From positions 1-46,221 of IMG/VR virus record IMGVR_UViG_3300046167_000776: DNA of 46,221 nucleotides; one strand, written 5' to 3'. This DNA comes from a virus. Below are positions 30,372 through 40,318 of the stretch, in pieces (the first letter of the stretch is position 1; every line of letters begins with the position of its first letter). The translations under genes were made by a program, and so were the position numbers. The notes beneath the pieces are model-generated. The model was not told the origin of the DNA. It saw only the letters and a program-made list of their open reading frames with translations, and did not search any database.

Positions 30372-33053
30372 TTAAAAGATACCAAGTGGTGAAATGAATG
30401 AGCGCTTAGCTGCCTCTGTCACATGCGGCGCAACTTTCCGGGCAGCCCCCTCTCCAGCTGCTTTCAACGGCTGTATTACTTCAAAGTCAAAGACCCGCTG
30501 ATCAATTTCCTTAATCTGCTCACGATAGAGTGCCGCCGCTTTAGGGTCTTGGAGCTTTTTAATAATCTCGTCAACAGGAATGAACACCCCGCGATCCGGG
30601 AACTGGCCCATCGCCCCACGGGAAGAGTCCATCTTCACAATGGATTGCCCTCCCGCGAAACCACCAGGACCTGCTTGGAACGTAGTGAGTCCGACAACGC
30701 GAACGCCATCAGGGTCCATCATTTCAGTGCTGAGATTGAAGTTTTTAAGTAGCTTCTCAACGGGATAATCCTCACGAAACTCCTTCAGCGCCTCTTCATA
30801 TTCCGCGGGACCGTGCTTCTTGAGCCCCCCCACATACTGATCCACGATACTATCGTAGTTCTCCTTCACATACTCCCCCGCCCAGTGATACATCATATCA
30901 GTGGCTTCTTCTCGGGTGATGTTACGATCATGCCTATCTGTATACACAATTCGTTGAGGTGCTAATCGGCCCCCGCCAGATACGTAAGACACTTCACCTG
31001 TTTCTTCTCCTTCTGGTTCAAACAGACCTGCCATAAAGGCAGACAGCGTACCCGAGTGGACCCGAACACCGTCATCTCCGATTTTTCCGCGAGTATTTGC
31101 ATAAAGGAGAACACTACGTCCGTCACTGCCTGTATACGTCTGTGCTACAGAACGTATGAGCTTACGCGCATTGCTGATATGTGACTCAGGAGACCATGAA
31201 GGATTATTCTCTACCGATTCTGCAATAGTTGCATTTTCCAAATTAGCAAAGAACATCGCCTCTTCTTCTGTCCCATATTGTCGAGCATGCGCTTGCAGCG
31301 ATCCTGTAAGCACACTACGACCGTCGTTCAGTTTGTCCATCTCAGCGTAGACAGCGTCGTATGCTTTGAGGGCGTCTCCCCCGAGCGTCGGACGTACAGG
31401 GGCAAGCGACCGTGCCACTACCGAATACATGATATCATTAGGGGCAACATAGAGACTAGTCTGTATACCTCTCTTCATTACCTTCATATCCATACTGTCG
31501 CTGTCTGATGTCACAGCTGCCCATTGTGATATATCAAAATTTCCATCGTTGGCTGCTGTCAGTAGCGTGACAACATTTCCAAGCTGTTCAGGGCTGTCTT
31601 TTAACATCTCCAGCGCGACCTCTGAACCCGCGATCATAGTGTCTCCTGACACTGTACCATTGGGGCCAAAACGGGGATCATACTCCCCTGTAATCTGCTT
31701 CATTTTACGCGCCTCCCGACGAAGCCGAGCACTATCGTCATGGGAAAGTGATTCCCCTGCCGCGAGCTTGGCCTGCATCACACGCATAGATGTATCAAAT
31801 GAATGAAACACCCCTGCGGCATGTGGATAAAGTGTCTTCTTCGCTGCGAACTTCCCATGACTAGATTCTGCATCGTTGTACGCCTTCACAATAGCGTCAC
31901 GGGAACCGAGGACCTTGTTCATGTCCCCGTCATCAATCTTATCAAGAACGTCCTTATCGATTCCAGGAAGGTCAGAAATCTTCCCATCCGGGTTATCAAC
32001 CATCCACTGACGTTGCTCCGAGCCATTCATAGCGGACTGGACCGCGTAAGCCGTATAGGAGGAATCAAGATTCTTGTCCTCACTGGAGCCTGGTTTTACT
32101 ACACTCTTCGCAGCACGGTATTGCTGAGTGATAGTGTCCATATCTCTATCAGCATATCCTGAAGAGGATGCCTCGTTACTTGCCTGCCCAAAGTCATTCA
32201 ATGTGCGATAAACAGACTGGCCGCTTTCGATTGCCTTGAACTGGACGCTGAGAGTGTCAAGCATACCGTTCTGGGCATCTACGCCCATCCATGTAGCTTC
32301 TCTGACCTGCTCGGAAGCGTCCTTTAGCTGCTGCTTAGCGTCTTCGATATTAGGATTACGTGCCTGCTTGAAACGCATAGCATCCACGTAAGCACCCATC
32401 TGCCCTGTAGCATGTGCCGTATAAACTTCCTGAGCACGGTTAGTAGATTCAGCAAAAGCGCCGCTATCAAAGTAGATACCTAAGTGATCCGTAATATCCT
32501 CCCCTGTTTTAGAAGATATCGTGTTACTTGCGACATCGCGCTCAAGAATAGTCCCTGAGCGTTCAAACGTCACCTCGGCCTCATGGACCATTGCTCCTGT
32601 GAGGCTTGCCATATTAAAGGCATGCTCTACACGGCCATAGTCATTGCGGAAATGCTCATTGATGGGATTGGCATACTCGTCACGGACAGAGGTGTCACCG
32701 TCTGTGCTAAACTGGACATCATTAACATGGGCATTCTCTGACCACGCCTTCATCATTTTCTTATGATCATCAAGCAACCCGAACTCTTTGTTTGCAATAA
32801 GTGTCTCACCCTCGCGAACCATATCATCCCATGTCGCCTGCATTTTCGTGCCCTTACGCTTGCCATTGCCCTGTTGTGTGGCTGCGTCTTTGCGCTCAAG
32901 ATTTCCCGCGATCTGCTTCGCAGCCCCTGCAACCTGACCCAGTGCTCCTTGGATAGCGCGAGTGCCACCGTCGCCGTAGTCCAAGCCAAGGCCGAAGGAG
33001 GCTGCGGAAGCTTGTGTGTCTTTCTGCGTGGTCTGTCTAAGTCGTATAGCCAT
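30372..33053 (-). CDS. Internal virion protein (T7 gp15-like position)
   Basis: An 893-residue, helix-rich, acidic protein without membrane segments, beginning MAIRLRQTTQKDTQAS. Size, order and composition match the second core protein of T7-like ejection machines: gene order is gp14-like (33053), this protein, then the giant protein. It overlaps the gp14-like gene by one base. It would form part of the ejection channel across the periplasm. Confidence 0.7.
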   Translation of the reverse strand: MAIRLRQTTQKDTQASAASFGLGLDYGDGGTRAIQGALGQVAGAAKQIAGNLERKDAATQQGNGKRKGTKMQATWDDMVREGETLIANKEFGLLDDHKKMMKAWSENAHVNDVQFSTDGDTSVRDEYANPINEHFRNDYGRVEHAFNMASLTGAMVHEAEVTFERSGTILERDVASNTISSKTGEDITDHLGIYFDSGAFAESTNRAQEVYTAHATGQMGAYVDAMRFKQARNPNIEDAKQQLKDASEQVREATWMGVDAQNGMLDTLSVQFKAIESGQSVYRTLNDFGQASNEASSSGYADRDMDTITQQYRAAKSVVKPGSSEDKNLDSSYTAYAVQSAMNGSEQRQWMVDNPDGKISDLPGIDKDVLDKIDDGDMNKVLGSRDAIVKAYNDAESSHGKFAAKKTLYPHAAGVFHSFDTSMRVMQAKLAAGESLSHDDSARLRREARKMKQITGEYDPRFGPNGTVSGDTMIAGSEVALEMLKDSPEQLGNVVTLLTAANDGNFDISQWAAVTSDSDSMDMKVMKRGIQTSLYVAPNDIMYSVVARSLAPVRPTLGGDALKAYDAVYAEMDKLNDGRSVLTGSLQAHARQYGTEEEAMFFANLENATIAESVENNPSWSPESHISNARKLIRSVAQTYTGSDGRSVLLYANTRGKIGDDGVRVHSGTLSAFMAGLFEPEGEETGEVSYVSGGGRLAPQRIVYTDRHDRNITREEATDMMYHWAGEYVKENYDSIVDQYVGGLKKHGPAEYEEALKEFREDYPVEKLLKNFNLSTEMMDPDGVRVVGLTTFQAGPGGFAGGQSIVKMDSSRGAMGQFPDRGVFIPVDEIIKKLQDPKAAALYREQIKEIDQRVFDFEVIQPLKAAGEGAARKVAPHVTEAAKRSFISPLGIF

Positions 33054-33691
33054 TATTCAGATTTAAATTCAATCCCTGATGCTGTTCCCGCGCCCTGTGC
33101 TACGCCACCGAGGAATGTTGCGTAGCCTCCAATGCGGGCGGAAGATGCTTGTCCTTTATATGCAGCAGAGCGATTACGGCCCTCTGCGAGAATGAGACCT
33201 GATTGAGTGCGCCCTGTTTCAAGAGCACGCTTAGATCGCATGTCAGCGAGCGTTCCTTCTTGAGAGAATTGATAGCGTTCTTGCGCCCCTCCAGACAGTA
33301 TCTCTACTTCTTGACGTTCCAGAAGAAGTGCATCTGATCGAAGGACGTCATCAAAGCTATAATCAAAGGTACCTGTGCGTGCACCCTTGGCCTCTGCCTT
33401 GGCAAGGAGCTGATCCGTCTGTGTCCGCTGATCTCGGAGCATCTTGGAACGAGTCTGTGCGGAGTCAGCAGCATTGAACTGAGCCACGGAAGCCTGGAAC
33501 GACTGGTCCCCTGCTTCCGCCACAGCGTTGTTCTGTGCAATCTGAGCGTTATGGGCCGCCATCTGCTCTGCGGCAGTGGCCTGATGCTCCGCCGCGGTAG
33601 CCGCACGCTGGGCACCAAGATACCCCACCGTGCCCGATGCAAGGCTGGATATTGCAGAAATTGCTAAAAATATTGAGGCGCCTCCGTCCAT
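33053..33691 (-). CDS. Internal virion protein (T7 gp14-like)
   Basis: A 212-residue protein with a hydrophobic N-terminus (SIFLAISAISSLASGTVGYLGA) and a long alanine/glutamine-rich helix, then a glycine-rich hydrophobic end (GGYATFLGGVAQGAGTASG). This matches gp14-like proteins, which insert into the outer membrane to start DNA ejection. It lies directly after the tail tubular protein B gene, as in T7-like phages. Confidence 0.75.
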   Translation of the reverse strand: MDGGASIFLAISAISSLASGTVGYLGAQRAATAAEHQATAAEQMAAHNAQIAQNNAVAEAGDQSFQASVAQFNAADSAQTRSKMLRDQRTQTDQLLAKAEAKGARTGTFDYSFDDVLRSDALLLERQEVEILSGGAQERYQFSQEGTLADMRSKRALETGRTQSGLILAEGRNRSAAYKGQASSARIGGYATFLGGVAQGAGTASGIEFKSE

Positions 33692-33692
33692 A

Positions 33693-36600
33693 TTATTTTA
33701 CTTCGACCTCCGTTACGGTTGAGATGACTGTGAGTGGATAAGGCTGATCTTGGATAAGCACTGGGACATTGTCCACTCCATACTGGGACGAGGGCAATGT
33801 TTTTTCCTTCGTGAAGCCCGTGAAAAGAGGGGATGACTCTCCTGAAGGAGCGTCCTCCAGATGTTTCGTAATATCAAGAGCACCTTCTTCGGTGAATCCC
33901 TGCTTGAACCCAAGGCTGCGGAACAAGTAGAACCACTGCTTCACGTACCTTGTAATCTGTCCATAAGCCGAGCCGCCGCGTACATCTATGCCAAGAGGAT
34001 TTCCTTGAAGCACACCGGTATAAGGAAGTCCGACAAGTGAGTATTTTTTAACGGTCACTCCCTCTGGAAGAGTGACAAGGCCATTCAGGACAGGGAGGCA
34101 TCCATAGTCCAGTCCATCGATGACCGTTCTCACACAGCTGCTCTCGTCCAGCAATCTATCAGGTACAGGTACTTCTACACTTGGGGACTCGTGGTACCCT
34201 GTAGCAGGTGTGCGAGAATAAGAATCAAGAAAGGCAGCATTTTCTTTATAATTATCTGCCCCCGTATCAATGAACGATGCATGCATACGTTCCATAGTAC
34301 GAAGGCCATTGCGGTCGATAATCGCCCATACCTGATCCTCAGAAGTCACCGTATCGCCTTTAGGGACAACCTCTACCTCCACAAAGGTACCGTCAGTGGT
34401 ATGTTCTGCCCACGCGTAGTAATCATCCTCTTTTCGGTATGTCAGCGTGACCAGACGACCAGACTCTGTAATGATCCAGAATACTGCGTTCGGATTTGCC
34501 TGATAGGAAAATGAAATAATCGGATCACTGTCAAACAGGGTAGGTACCAGTTTTGTAGTGGTCTTGGTATCGAAAGACTGTGACTGAAAGTCAAAAATGA
34601 ACTCCGAGAAGCTCCTGCCACTGATATGTGGAAAGAACACAGAAGCACCCACACGCATGCCCTGCTGGTCAGAGCCAATAGAGGTCTCCTGCGTAATTCT
34701 GATATTACTAGGAGTAATGGCAGCTGAGAACTCGTTGGGCCTCAACTGCCATTCATTTGATTCCGTCCCTACAATTAAGGTGGGACCCGATTCCAGCCAC
34801 CTAATAATGGTAGAGGATGTACCGAGGGGGTAAGTGATTCCTGTAGTATCCAGCACGGTGCCGTCAGGCTCAACTGTTCGGAAATCGGTATCGTCCTTGG
34901 TGCTGCTGAGCCATACGAGATTGGGATCATTCTTAGATCCTGCATATACCCTACGCTGTTCGTAGAAGGATACTGAAACAGGCCAGTTGTTATCGTACCA
35001 CGCACCCCATCGATACTCGGTAAATACCCCGTTGTTATTGAGCTCCCCTGTGAGGGCATCCCTTGGGATGTCTGAGAGGACGTCGCAGGTGGCGATGGTA
35101 GATTGAGTAGAAGTAATGCGAAGGAGCACCCACTTATCCACCAAGTTGCCAAGAAAATAACGACCCGTGTCACGGGTGTTAGAGAATACGTTTTTACTGG
35201 CATAAAGTGTAGTTGTATGAGAGGCCAGACCATCAGGGTCATTAGTCAGATCATAGACGGAGACAGTACCGACAGCCGTACGAAGTGTACCGCTTCCCTC
35301 AAGTGTTTTTGTAGTGTCTTCAAGAACCACCTGATTCTCGTCCGCCTCAAACACGTCGAACTGTCTCTGTGTGGACATATTCGCAATAACTGCGTGGTTG
35401 GCTACCGTTATCGGGCTACCCTCAGCACTGTCATCACCCGATGCAGTAGTGATAGAGTGGTCCATGATAAACCGAGGAGAGCTTCCTGAAGAACGTACCT
35501 TGTATCGTTGGCGAGGAGTACCTTCTGGGGCGTTCACATCAAATTCGGTGACAGAAGTGCCCCACTCATATACCTCATAGGTGCTGCCTGACTCGTAGGA
35601 CGTACTTTCAAGGTCCTCATAGATGAAGTCCACAGGGTGATCCTCAAGACCACGGTAGTCCTTCAAATAAAACCATCGGACAAGGCCATCCTGTGAAGAG
35701 TTCACTGTGTCCCCCGTATCACGGGTTGGAAGGCACACATTTGTAAATAGTTTATCACCTCCAACACGGACCCATGCCCCAATATGTGCAGTCTCGAAGA
35801 TGGCAGCATCTGCTCGGACATGCCACTTATTGAGGGGAACCCCGTCGTTTTCCTGCCACTTACCTGAACCTGTTCCTTTGAGTCCGAACAAACGCACGGA
35901 AGGGTCCTCAACATTGACCACGGAATCCACGGGATCAACATAGCAGACAGTATCTGCGGGGTCCGCAGGACCTGTGATACCCTCCTCGTTCGTAGCAAGT
36001 GTCAGGACGCGACCGAGTGCCCACTGGTTGGACACCTTATATTCAACATAATATGGCGTAGTTGCCATGTCGGTAATCTGGGCCGCCGTGAATGTAAAAT
36101 CATCAGCCGTTGACTCAAGGCGAACAACCTCCTTACCAGGATCAACTCGCATAGACACATCTGAAGTATCAATTCTCTCGAAAGGATGTGACGTATAATC
36201 CACCTTACTAAAGGTCCATGGTGTCAGTCCCTCGGAACCCGCAGAACCCGCAAACAAAGGTGTGCCGTTGATGTCCTGAAGACGGTAATTAGGCGGGTTA
36301 TTTACAAGATCCGTTTCTGTAGAATATAGGGCCACAGACTCGAACACCGTATTTGCTGATAACTCATAGGGTGGATGGTTCGTGTGCGTGAATACCATCT
36401 TCTCCACCTCTCGGGAATAGCGCACATCGGGTATCTCAGAGTCCGTATATGGAATGTCTACACCCTCCACACCATTCTCTCGGACATAGAGAAGAAGCCC
36501 GTCCGTGCTATACACATGAAGCAGACCTTCCGACAGGCGGAGCAGGAACCGATTCTCATTATTAATAGAGAACGAGATAAGCTTAACATTGCCTTCAACA

Positions 36601-36776
36601 GCGTCTTCCATCCACTTAAATCCTTCTCGATACTTCACAGGACCTTGGATAGACGGGATGAAGTTCTCTATGCGCTGGAGCCCCTTGTTGTACTTGTCTA
36701 CATCGAGGCGACCACGCATATAGGGGCCCATGAGACCGCCTGTAAAATCTGTAGTAACTTGGTTATATGGTGCCAT
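33693..36776 (-). CDS. Tail tubular protein B (T7 gp12-like nozzle)
   Basis: A 1027-residue protein. The N-terminus, starting MAPYNQVTTDFTGGLMGPYMRGRLDVDKY, has the FTGGL....GR.D...Y pattern of podovirus tail nozzle proteins, followed by NFIPSIQGPVKYREGFKW. ATG 36776 is preferred over 36794, since conserved sequence begins at MAPYN; it overlaps tail tubular A by 14 bases. It is longer than T7 gp12 (about 790), with extra beta domains in the middle that may carry adhesion functions. Confidence 0.85.
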   Translation of the reverse strand: MAPYNQVTTDFTGGLMGPYMRGRLDVDKYNKGLQRIENFIPSIQGPVKYREGFKWMEDAVEGNVKLISFSINNENRFLLRLSEGLLHVYSTDGLLLYVRENGVEGVDIPYTDSEIPDVRYSREVEKMVFTHTNHPPYELSANTVFESVALYSTETDLVNNPPNYRLQDINGTPLFAGSAGSEGLTPWTFSKVDYTSHPFERIDTSDVSMRVDPGKEVVRLESTADDFTFTAAQITDMATTPYYVEYKVSNQWALGRVLTLATNEEGITGPADPADTVCYVDPVDSVVNVEDPSVRLFGLKGTGSGKWQENDGVPLNKWHVRADAAIFETAHIGAWVRVGGDKLFTNVCLPTRDTGDTVNSSQDGLVRWFYLKDYRGLEDHPVDFIYEDLESTSYESGSTYEVYEWGTSVTEFDVNAPEGTPRQRYKVRSSGSSPRFIMDHSITTASGDDSAEGSPITVANHAVIANMSTQRQFDVFEADENQVVLEDTTKTLEGSGTLRTAVGTVSVYDLTNDPDGLASHTTTLYASKNVFSNTRDTGRYFLGNLVDKWVLLRITSTQSTIATCDVLSDIPRDALTGELNNNGVFTEYRWGAWYDNNWPVSVSFYEQRRVYAGSKNDPNLVWLSSTKDDTDFRTVEPDGTVLDTTGITYPLGTSSTIIRWLESGPTLIVGTESNEWQLRPNEFSAAITPSNIRITQETSIGSDQQGMRVGASVFFPHISGRSFSEFIFDFQSQSFDTKTTTKLVPTLFDSDPIISFSYQANPNAVFWIITESGRLVTLTYRKEDDYYAWAEHTTDGTFVEVEVVPKGDTVTSEDQVWAIIDRNGLRTMERMHASFIDTGADNYKENAAFLDSYSRTPATGYHESPSVEVPVPDRLLDESSCVRTVIDGLDYGCLPVLNGLVTLPEGVTVKKYSLVGLPYTGVLQGNPLGIDVRGGSAYGQITRYVKQWFYLFRSLGFKQGFTEEGALDITKHLEDAPSGESSPLFTGFTKEKTLPSSQYGVDNVPVLIQDQPYPLTVISTVTEVEVK

Positions 36777-37359
36777 TACCTTGATGCGCTTCAATAAACT
36801 GTGACTGGGCGTCGCTCATGTAGGTCTGTGGCGGGCCTTGTCGGGAGAATTGGGATTTGGCATCTTTCAGCTCTTGTCGCCAAAGGGTGTCCATCTCTTG
36901 TCGCGTACCTTCTCCTGCGGACAGAGGAACTGAGATACGCGCAGCAAGGTAGTATTCGAGAACACGTGTCAGAACTTCAGGCCATGTGGTCACATCTGTA
37001 GTAGCCACATCAGTATAGCGGAAATACGTATTCTCGACATTCGTATATACGTACCCGTTCTCAATGGCAAAATCGGTAAGCAGGGAGCCGTCCTCTGTCT
37101 CATAACGCCATGTCCCGTTGGGCTTGGAGGCGAATCGGAAACCATATCGGGAGTCTCCTGAAAAAGTACCGTCAGCTACTTGAAGCTCACGTTTGCGTGC
37201 AACAGGCCAATCCCATTTAGACGCTATGTATGGAATGGCACGAGCGAGCGCAGGTTTTACAACCTTCGCCTCGGCTGAATTTTCATCCAGGTCGGTGATG
37301 GTCTCATGTCCGCCTACCTCAGCGATAGCGGTGTTTGCGATCTCAAGCTCTGTTGCCAT
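36763..37359 (-). CDS. Tail tubular protein A (T7 gp11-like gatekeeper)
   Basis: A 198-residue protein beginning MATELEIANTAIAEVGG, with ...ITDLDENSAEAKVVKPALARAIPYIASKWDWPVARKR, the hallmark of gp11-like adaptors (same length as T7 gp11, 196). It joins the connector ring to the nozzle. A terminator lies immediately upstream (37361-37398), so tail genes are read by partial read-through. Confidence 0.9.
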   Translation of the reverse strand: MATELEIANTAIAEVGGHETITDLDENSAEAKVVKPALARAIPYIASKWDWPVARKRELQVADGTFSGDSRYGFRFASKPNGTWRYETEDGSLLTDFAIENGYVYTNVENTYFRYTDVATTDVTTWPEVLTRVLEYYLAARISVPLSAGEGTRQEMDTLWRQELKDAKSQFSRQGPPQTYMSDAQSQFIEAHQGNGTI

Positions 37360-37360
37360 A

Positions 37361-37398
37361 AAAAGGGTGAGGGCCCGCCCATGCCAAGACGGGCCCTC
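37361..37398 (-). terminator. Leftward terminator between decoration and tail genes
   Basis: GAGGGCCCG (37369-37377) pairs with CGGGCCCTC (37390-37398). Read leftward, the hairpin is followed by ACCCTTTTTATG, a T-run ending at the tail gene's ATG. It would reduce tail expression relative to capsid and decoration protein. Confidence 0.85.
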
Positions 37399-37406
37399 GG
37401 TTGATG

Positions 37407-37853
37407 TTAGGTATTAACCACGTACAGGATGAATCCTGTAAGAGTGTCGTCAGCAGCGAGATCACCTACCGAAGTAGTAATAGTCACTGTCTGGATGCCT
37501 TCGCCAACGTCTACACCACGTTCGCCAGCTGCGGAGAGACCTGCAACAGCAGTAGCTGCGAGCAAGGCGTCCGAGTTGTCATCGGTAGGTGTGGCTTTGG
37601 TTGCGTATCCAATTTCGACCTCCGCAGAATTGCTGACAGAGAGAGAACTGAGAACAGTCTCTACAACAACAGCTTTAGACGGGAGCTCGACTGCTTCCAG
37701 AACTGCACCTGCGGTGACAGCCCCAGTTGCGGTATAGGAGAAGCGCTTGATGCGAACGCGAGCACCGTCATCGACGGGGCTAAGCGGATTGTGGCCCTGA
37801 CCGCGAACTTGAGTAAGCTCGGTCGAGGCGTCGGAGTAAACGATACTGGCCAT
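37407..37853 (-). CDS. Probable head decoration/stabilisation protein
   Basis: A 148-residue, alanine-, valine- and threonine-rich beta protein with no cysteine, beginning MASIVYSDASTELTQV. It lies directly after the capsid gene and before a terminator. That position, composition and isolated expression suit a capsid decoration protein made in large amounts. The upstream leader AAACTATTATG has no Shine-Dalgarno. No specific family is recognised. Confidence 0.55.
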   Translation of the reverse strand: MASIVYSDASTELTQVRGQGHNPLSPVDDGARVRIKRFSYTATGAVTAGAVLEAVELPSKAVVVETVLSSLSVSNSAEVEIGYATKATPTDDNSDALLAATAVAGLSAAGERGVDVGEGIQTVTITTSVGDLAADDTLTGFILYVVNT

Positions 37854-37884
37854 AATAGTTTATGATATTGGGTTAAGGGTGAGC

Positions 37885-38901
37885 TTACGCCTCTGTGCAG
37901 CGGATTTCACCAGCAACTTCACCCCACATGCGGGAAGTACCAATGGTCTGCTTGTAGTAGATGTAAGGAGCTTTCTTCTTACCAGACAGGCGCCAGATGT
38001 CGCCAACCAGCTCTTGGCCGATTGTCAGTTTCTGTGCTTGCGGAAGCGAGACACGGATGCGGCGCTCGTCACCCACAATTGGGAGACGCTCACTCATCTT
38101 GAAGTTGAAACCAAGGATATTGGTTGGATTACCATCTGCGAGACTCTTCTTGATAGAGTAGTCTGCATTGATGATCTCTTCAAACTTCAAGAGCTCTTCC
38201 CACTGGTACGAGGTCATCACACAGTCGAGCTGCGTGTTCTCATCGATAGCTTCGAGGCGAAGCATCGAAGTGCGAATCGCCTTGAGTTTATCAATTGTGA
38301 GACCGTATGTTCCAGGAGTACCCGAGAGGGTAAAGTTGGAACCGACGGAGACACCTTCGTAGCTGCCACTCTTGAGCGTATACCGGCCTGAAGTAGCTAG
38401 GATCTTGTTCGAGGAGCCATTACTGATCTCACCGACGGTAACTGTAGTGCCGTCGAGGTCTGTCGGAGCCACGCAGTAATTAACTACGGTGTCACCAGAC
38501 TTACCTGTATACGCGGGAGCGTAGTAGCCTTCGTTGATGATGTCATCGCGCTTACGCTTACCAGAGGAAAGCATGGAAGTGCTGTAAGGATTCTTCGGGT
38601 CAGTGATGACGCGCATGAGATCCTTCTCGTCGATGATCTTACCCAAGTCGTAAGACTTGAGGCCGATGCGACGACGGTCGTGAGGGATCTCAGATACAGG
38701 ATTGTCACCATAACGGGTGTTATCCTCCTGCATTTCTTCGGCTTCACCGATACGGTCCCAATACTGATATTCGGACGATTGTGATTCGTGTTCAACAAGA
38801 GGGTCGAGTTTCGACTCCGTTTGCTGGAAGGCTTTTTGGAAACCTTCGCGAAACTGGTTCACGAAACTGGTTTCAATGCTTTCAGGGGTTCCTGGATTCA
38901 T
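37885..38901 (-). CDS. Major capsid protein
   Basis: A 338-residue protein, of the size of podovirus capsids (T7 gp10A 345). The N-terminal helix (SFVNQFREGFQKAFQQTE) is followed by DPLVEHESQSSEYQYWDRIG and DRRRIGLKSYDLGKIIDEKDLMRV, a pattern shared by HK97-fold capsids of several marine-type podoviruses. It lies between scaffold and decoration genes. A 198-base leader separates it from the scaffold gene and contains a terminator, so it may also have its own promoter. Confidence 0.85.
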   Translation of the reverse strand: MNPGTPESIETSFVNQFREGFQKAFQQTESKLDPLVEHESQSSEYQYWDRIGEAEEMQEDNTRYGDNPVSEIPHDRRRIGLKSYDLGKIIDEKDLMRVITDPKNPYSTSMLSSGKRKRDDIINEGYYAPAYTGKSGDTVVNYCVAPTDLDGTTVTVGEISNGSSNKILATSGRYTLKSGSYEGVSVGSNFTLSGTPGTYGLTIDKLKAIRTSMLRLEAIDENTQLDCVMTSYQWEELLKFEEIINADYSIKKSLADGNPTNILGFNFKMSERLPIVGDERRIRVSLPQAQKLTIGQELVGDIWRLSGKKKAPYIYYKQTIGTSRMWGEVAGEIRCTEA

Positions 38902-39032
38902 AATAAAAATAACTGAATAGAAGTTGCTCGTAGAGCACCGTGCTCTGCGAATGTTTGTGTTTCGAGGAGCTGCCCTTTCGGACTCTTCTAGTATTACGTT
39001 ACCAGCGGCTGATACAGCTTTCCAGAGACCCT
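38902..39032 (-). promoter_or_regulatory. Capsid gene leader with inverted repeat
   Basis: This gap carries an AGAGCA/TGCTCT inverted repeat around 38933-38947 and the A/T-rich leader TTATTTTTATTATG before the capsid start. Together with the terminator at 39033-39067 it suggests a separately controlled capsid transcript. A promoter cannot be placed with confidence. Confidence 0.35.
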
Positions 39033-39067
39033 ACAAAATAGGGCTGCCTCTATGATGAGACAGCCCT
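39033..39067 (-). terminator. Leftward terminator or attenuator between scaffold and capsid
   Basis: AGGGCTGCCTC (39040-39050) pairs with GAGACAGCCCT (39057-39067) over eleven positions with one mismatch. Read leftward, ATTTTG follows. It would limit read-through from terminase, connector and scaffold genes into the capsid gene. Confidence 0.7.
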
Positions 39068-39099
39068 AAAATGAACACTATGTCAACAAGAGATTGTCG

Positions 39100-40050
39100 T
39101 TACGGGTGAAGTTTCTGATAAAGCGCCGTACGTTGCTTTAGCATATCCTCACGCTTCAGTTTATCTGCGATAGACAACGTATTCGGATCAGTCATCAGGA
39201 GATCCGCGTTCTGGGACTCGAAATCCTTAATCTGTGCCTGAACACCCGCTACGGTGTCTCCTGTGAATCCTCCGCCCTGTCGTCCGCCGACCATGCCCGC
39301 GTCCTGTACGAGCGGTGCGAGCGTATGGAACAGCTTCATGATCCCTGGGTGGTTCTCCACAATAGGAGACCACTCAACAAGCTCACGAAGCTCAGGAACC
39401 TTCTCAGCCAAGATCTCAAACGCTTCGTTCGCAGACTTGTGATTGATCTCGTAGTTATCCGCCCACTCGTTCTGGAGCGTACGCTGCTGGGCCGTCACAG
39501 ATTCATTGATCTGCTCTGAAAGGGTACCTTCTGCACCAACTGAGCGGTTCGCCCAGATCTCTCCGAGCTGCGCGGCCTGTTGGGGCGAGAGGTTCAGCTG
39601 ATCGGCCACCGTGCGGAGTTCTGTAACATCGCCCTCAGAGAGGCTGTGCTTCACAACTTCTTCGCCCTTTGTGACGTCATAACTGTCCTCAAAGACATAG
39701 CCGTCAGGTGTCTCTGGACGGACGTTTGAGTAGAAGTTCGACCAGTCCTCCTCACCCCAATTCTCATTGGGAGCTTCGAGTCGCTTTTTGCCAAGGGCCG
39801 ACTGCGCGTTAAGCGTCTGGTCAACCAATGAACCAAATGTCTTGGTGTCCTTGAAGATACCGAGCTCCTGCTGTTCTGCGGGCAAGGAGCCCACAAATGC
39901 CTTGAAAGTATCCTCGGACCCAAAGTCCATGGTTCCAGTGGGCGAAGCAGGGGCAGCGGGCGCGGGACCTCCCCCACCAATACCTCCTGTAGCAGCGGGT
40001 TCTCCCCCTGCGGCCTCTTCGCGTAAAATTGTTCGTGGTCGTAGTAGCAT
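39100..40050 (-). CDS. Capsid assembly scaffolding protein
   Basis: A 316-residue acidic protein with a glycine/proline/alanine-rich N-terminus (residues 13-40), a long helical coiled-coil-like body and a short basic C-terminal helix (KREDMLKQRTALYQKLHP), typical of podovirus scaffolds. It lies between connector and capsid genes as in T7 (gp9). It is followed by a terminator. Confidence 0.8.
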   Translation of the reverse strand: MLLRPRTILREEAAGGEPAATGGIGGGGPAPAAPASPTGTMDFGSEDTFKAFVGSLPAEQQELGIFKDTKTFGSLVDQTLNAQSALGKKRLEAPNENWGEEDWSNFYSNVRPETPDGYVFEDSYDVTKGEEVVKHSLSEGDVTELRTVADQLNLSPQQAAQLGEIWANRSVGAEGTLSEQINESVTAQQRTLQNEWADNYEINHKSANEAFEILAEKVPELRELVEWSPIVENHPGIMKLFHTLAPLVQDAGMVGGRQGGGFTGDTVAGVQAQIKDFESQNADLLMTDPNTLSIADKLKREDMLKQRTALYQKLHP

Positions 40051-40051
40051 G

Positions 40052-40318
40052 TTATTGTTCCTCCTCTATGATGTTGATTAGATGCTGAGGATCGTCTTTC
40101 CCCAGCAGGTGTAGGTACGACATCGCAAGGCGACGTGTCGCCTCTGCTGCCGTGATCTCATAAGGGTCGAGGCTGAACCGCGAACGGGTCACACCACAGT
40201 CCTTGAGAAATTGCTTGAAGAAACGCTCTCCATGAGGGGTATCCAAGATTGCTTGGAGGTCCTCCCGCATCTGACGGCGTTTCTTGAGTCTATCAAGTGT
40301 ATTCAGAATTTTTCCCAT
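40052..40318 (-). CDS. Small Bbp19-like structural-region protein
   Basis: An 88-residue protein. The pattern F...FL.DCGV....F..DPYE..AAEATRRLAMSYLHLL resembles the Bbp19-like family, small proteins placed beside phage connector genes. Function is unknown. Its start overlaps the connector gene stop by one base, and it ends one base from the scaffold start. Confidence 0.6.
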   Translation of the reverse strand: MGKILNTLDRLKKRRQMREDLQAILDTPHGERFFKQFLKDCGVTRSRFSLDPYEITAAEATRRLAMSYLHLLGKDDPQHLINIIEEEQ

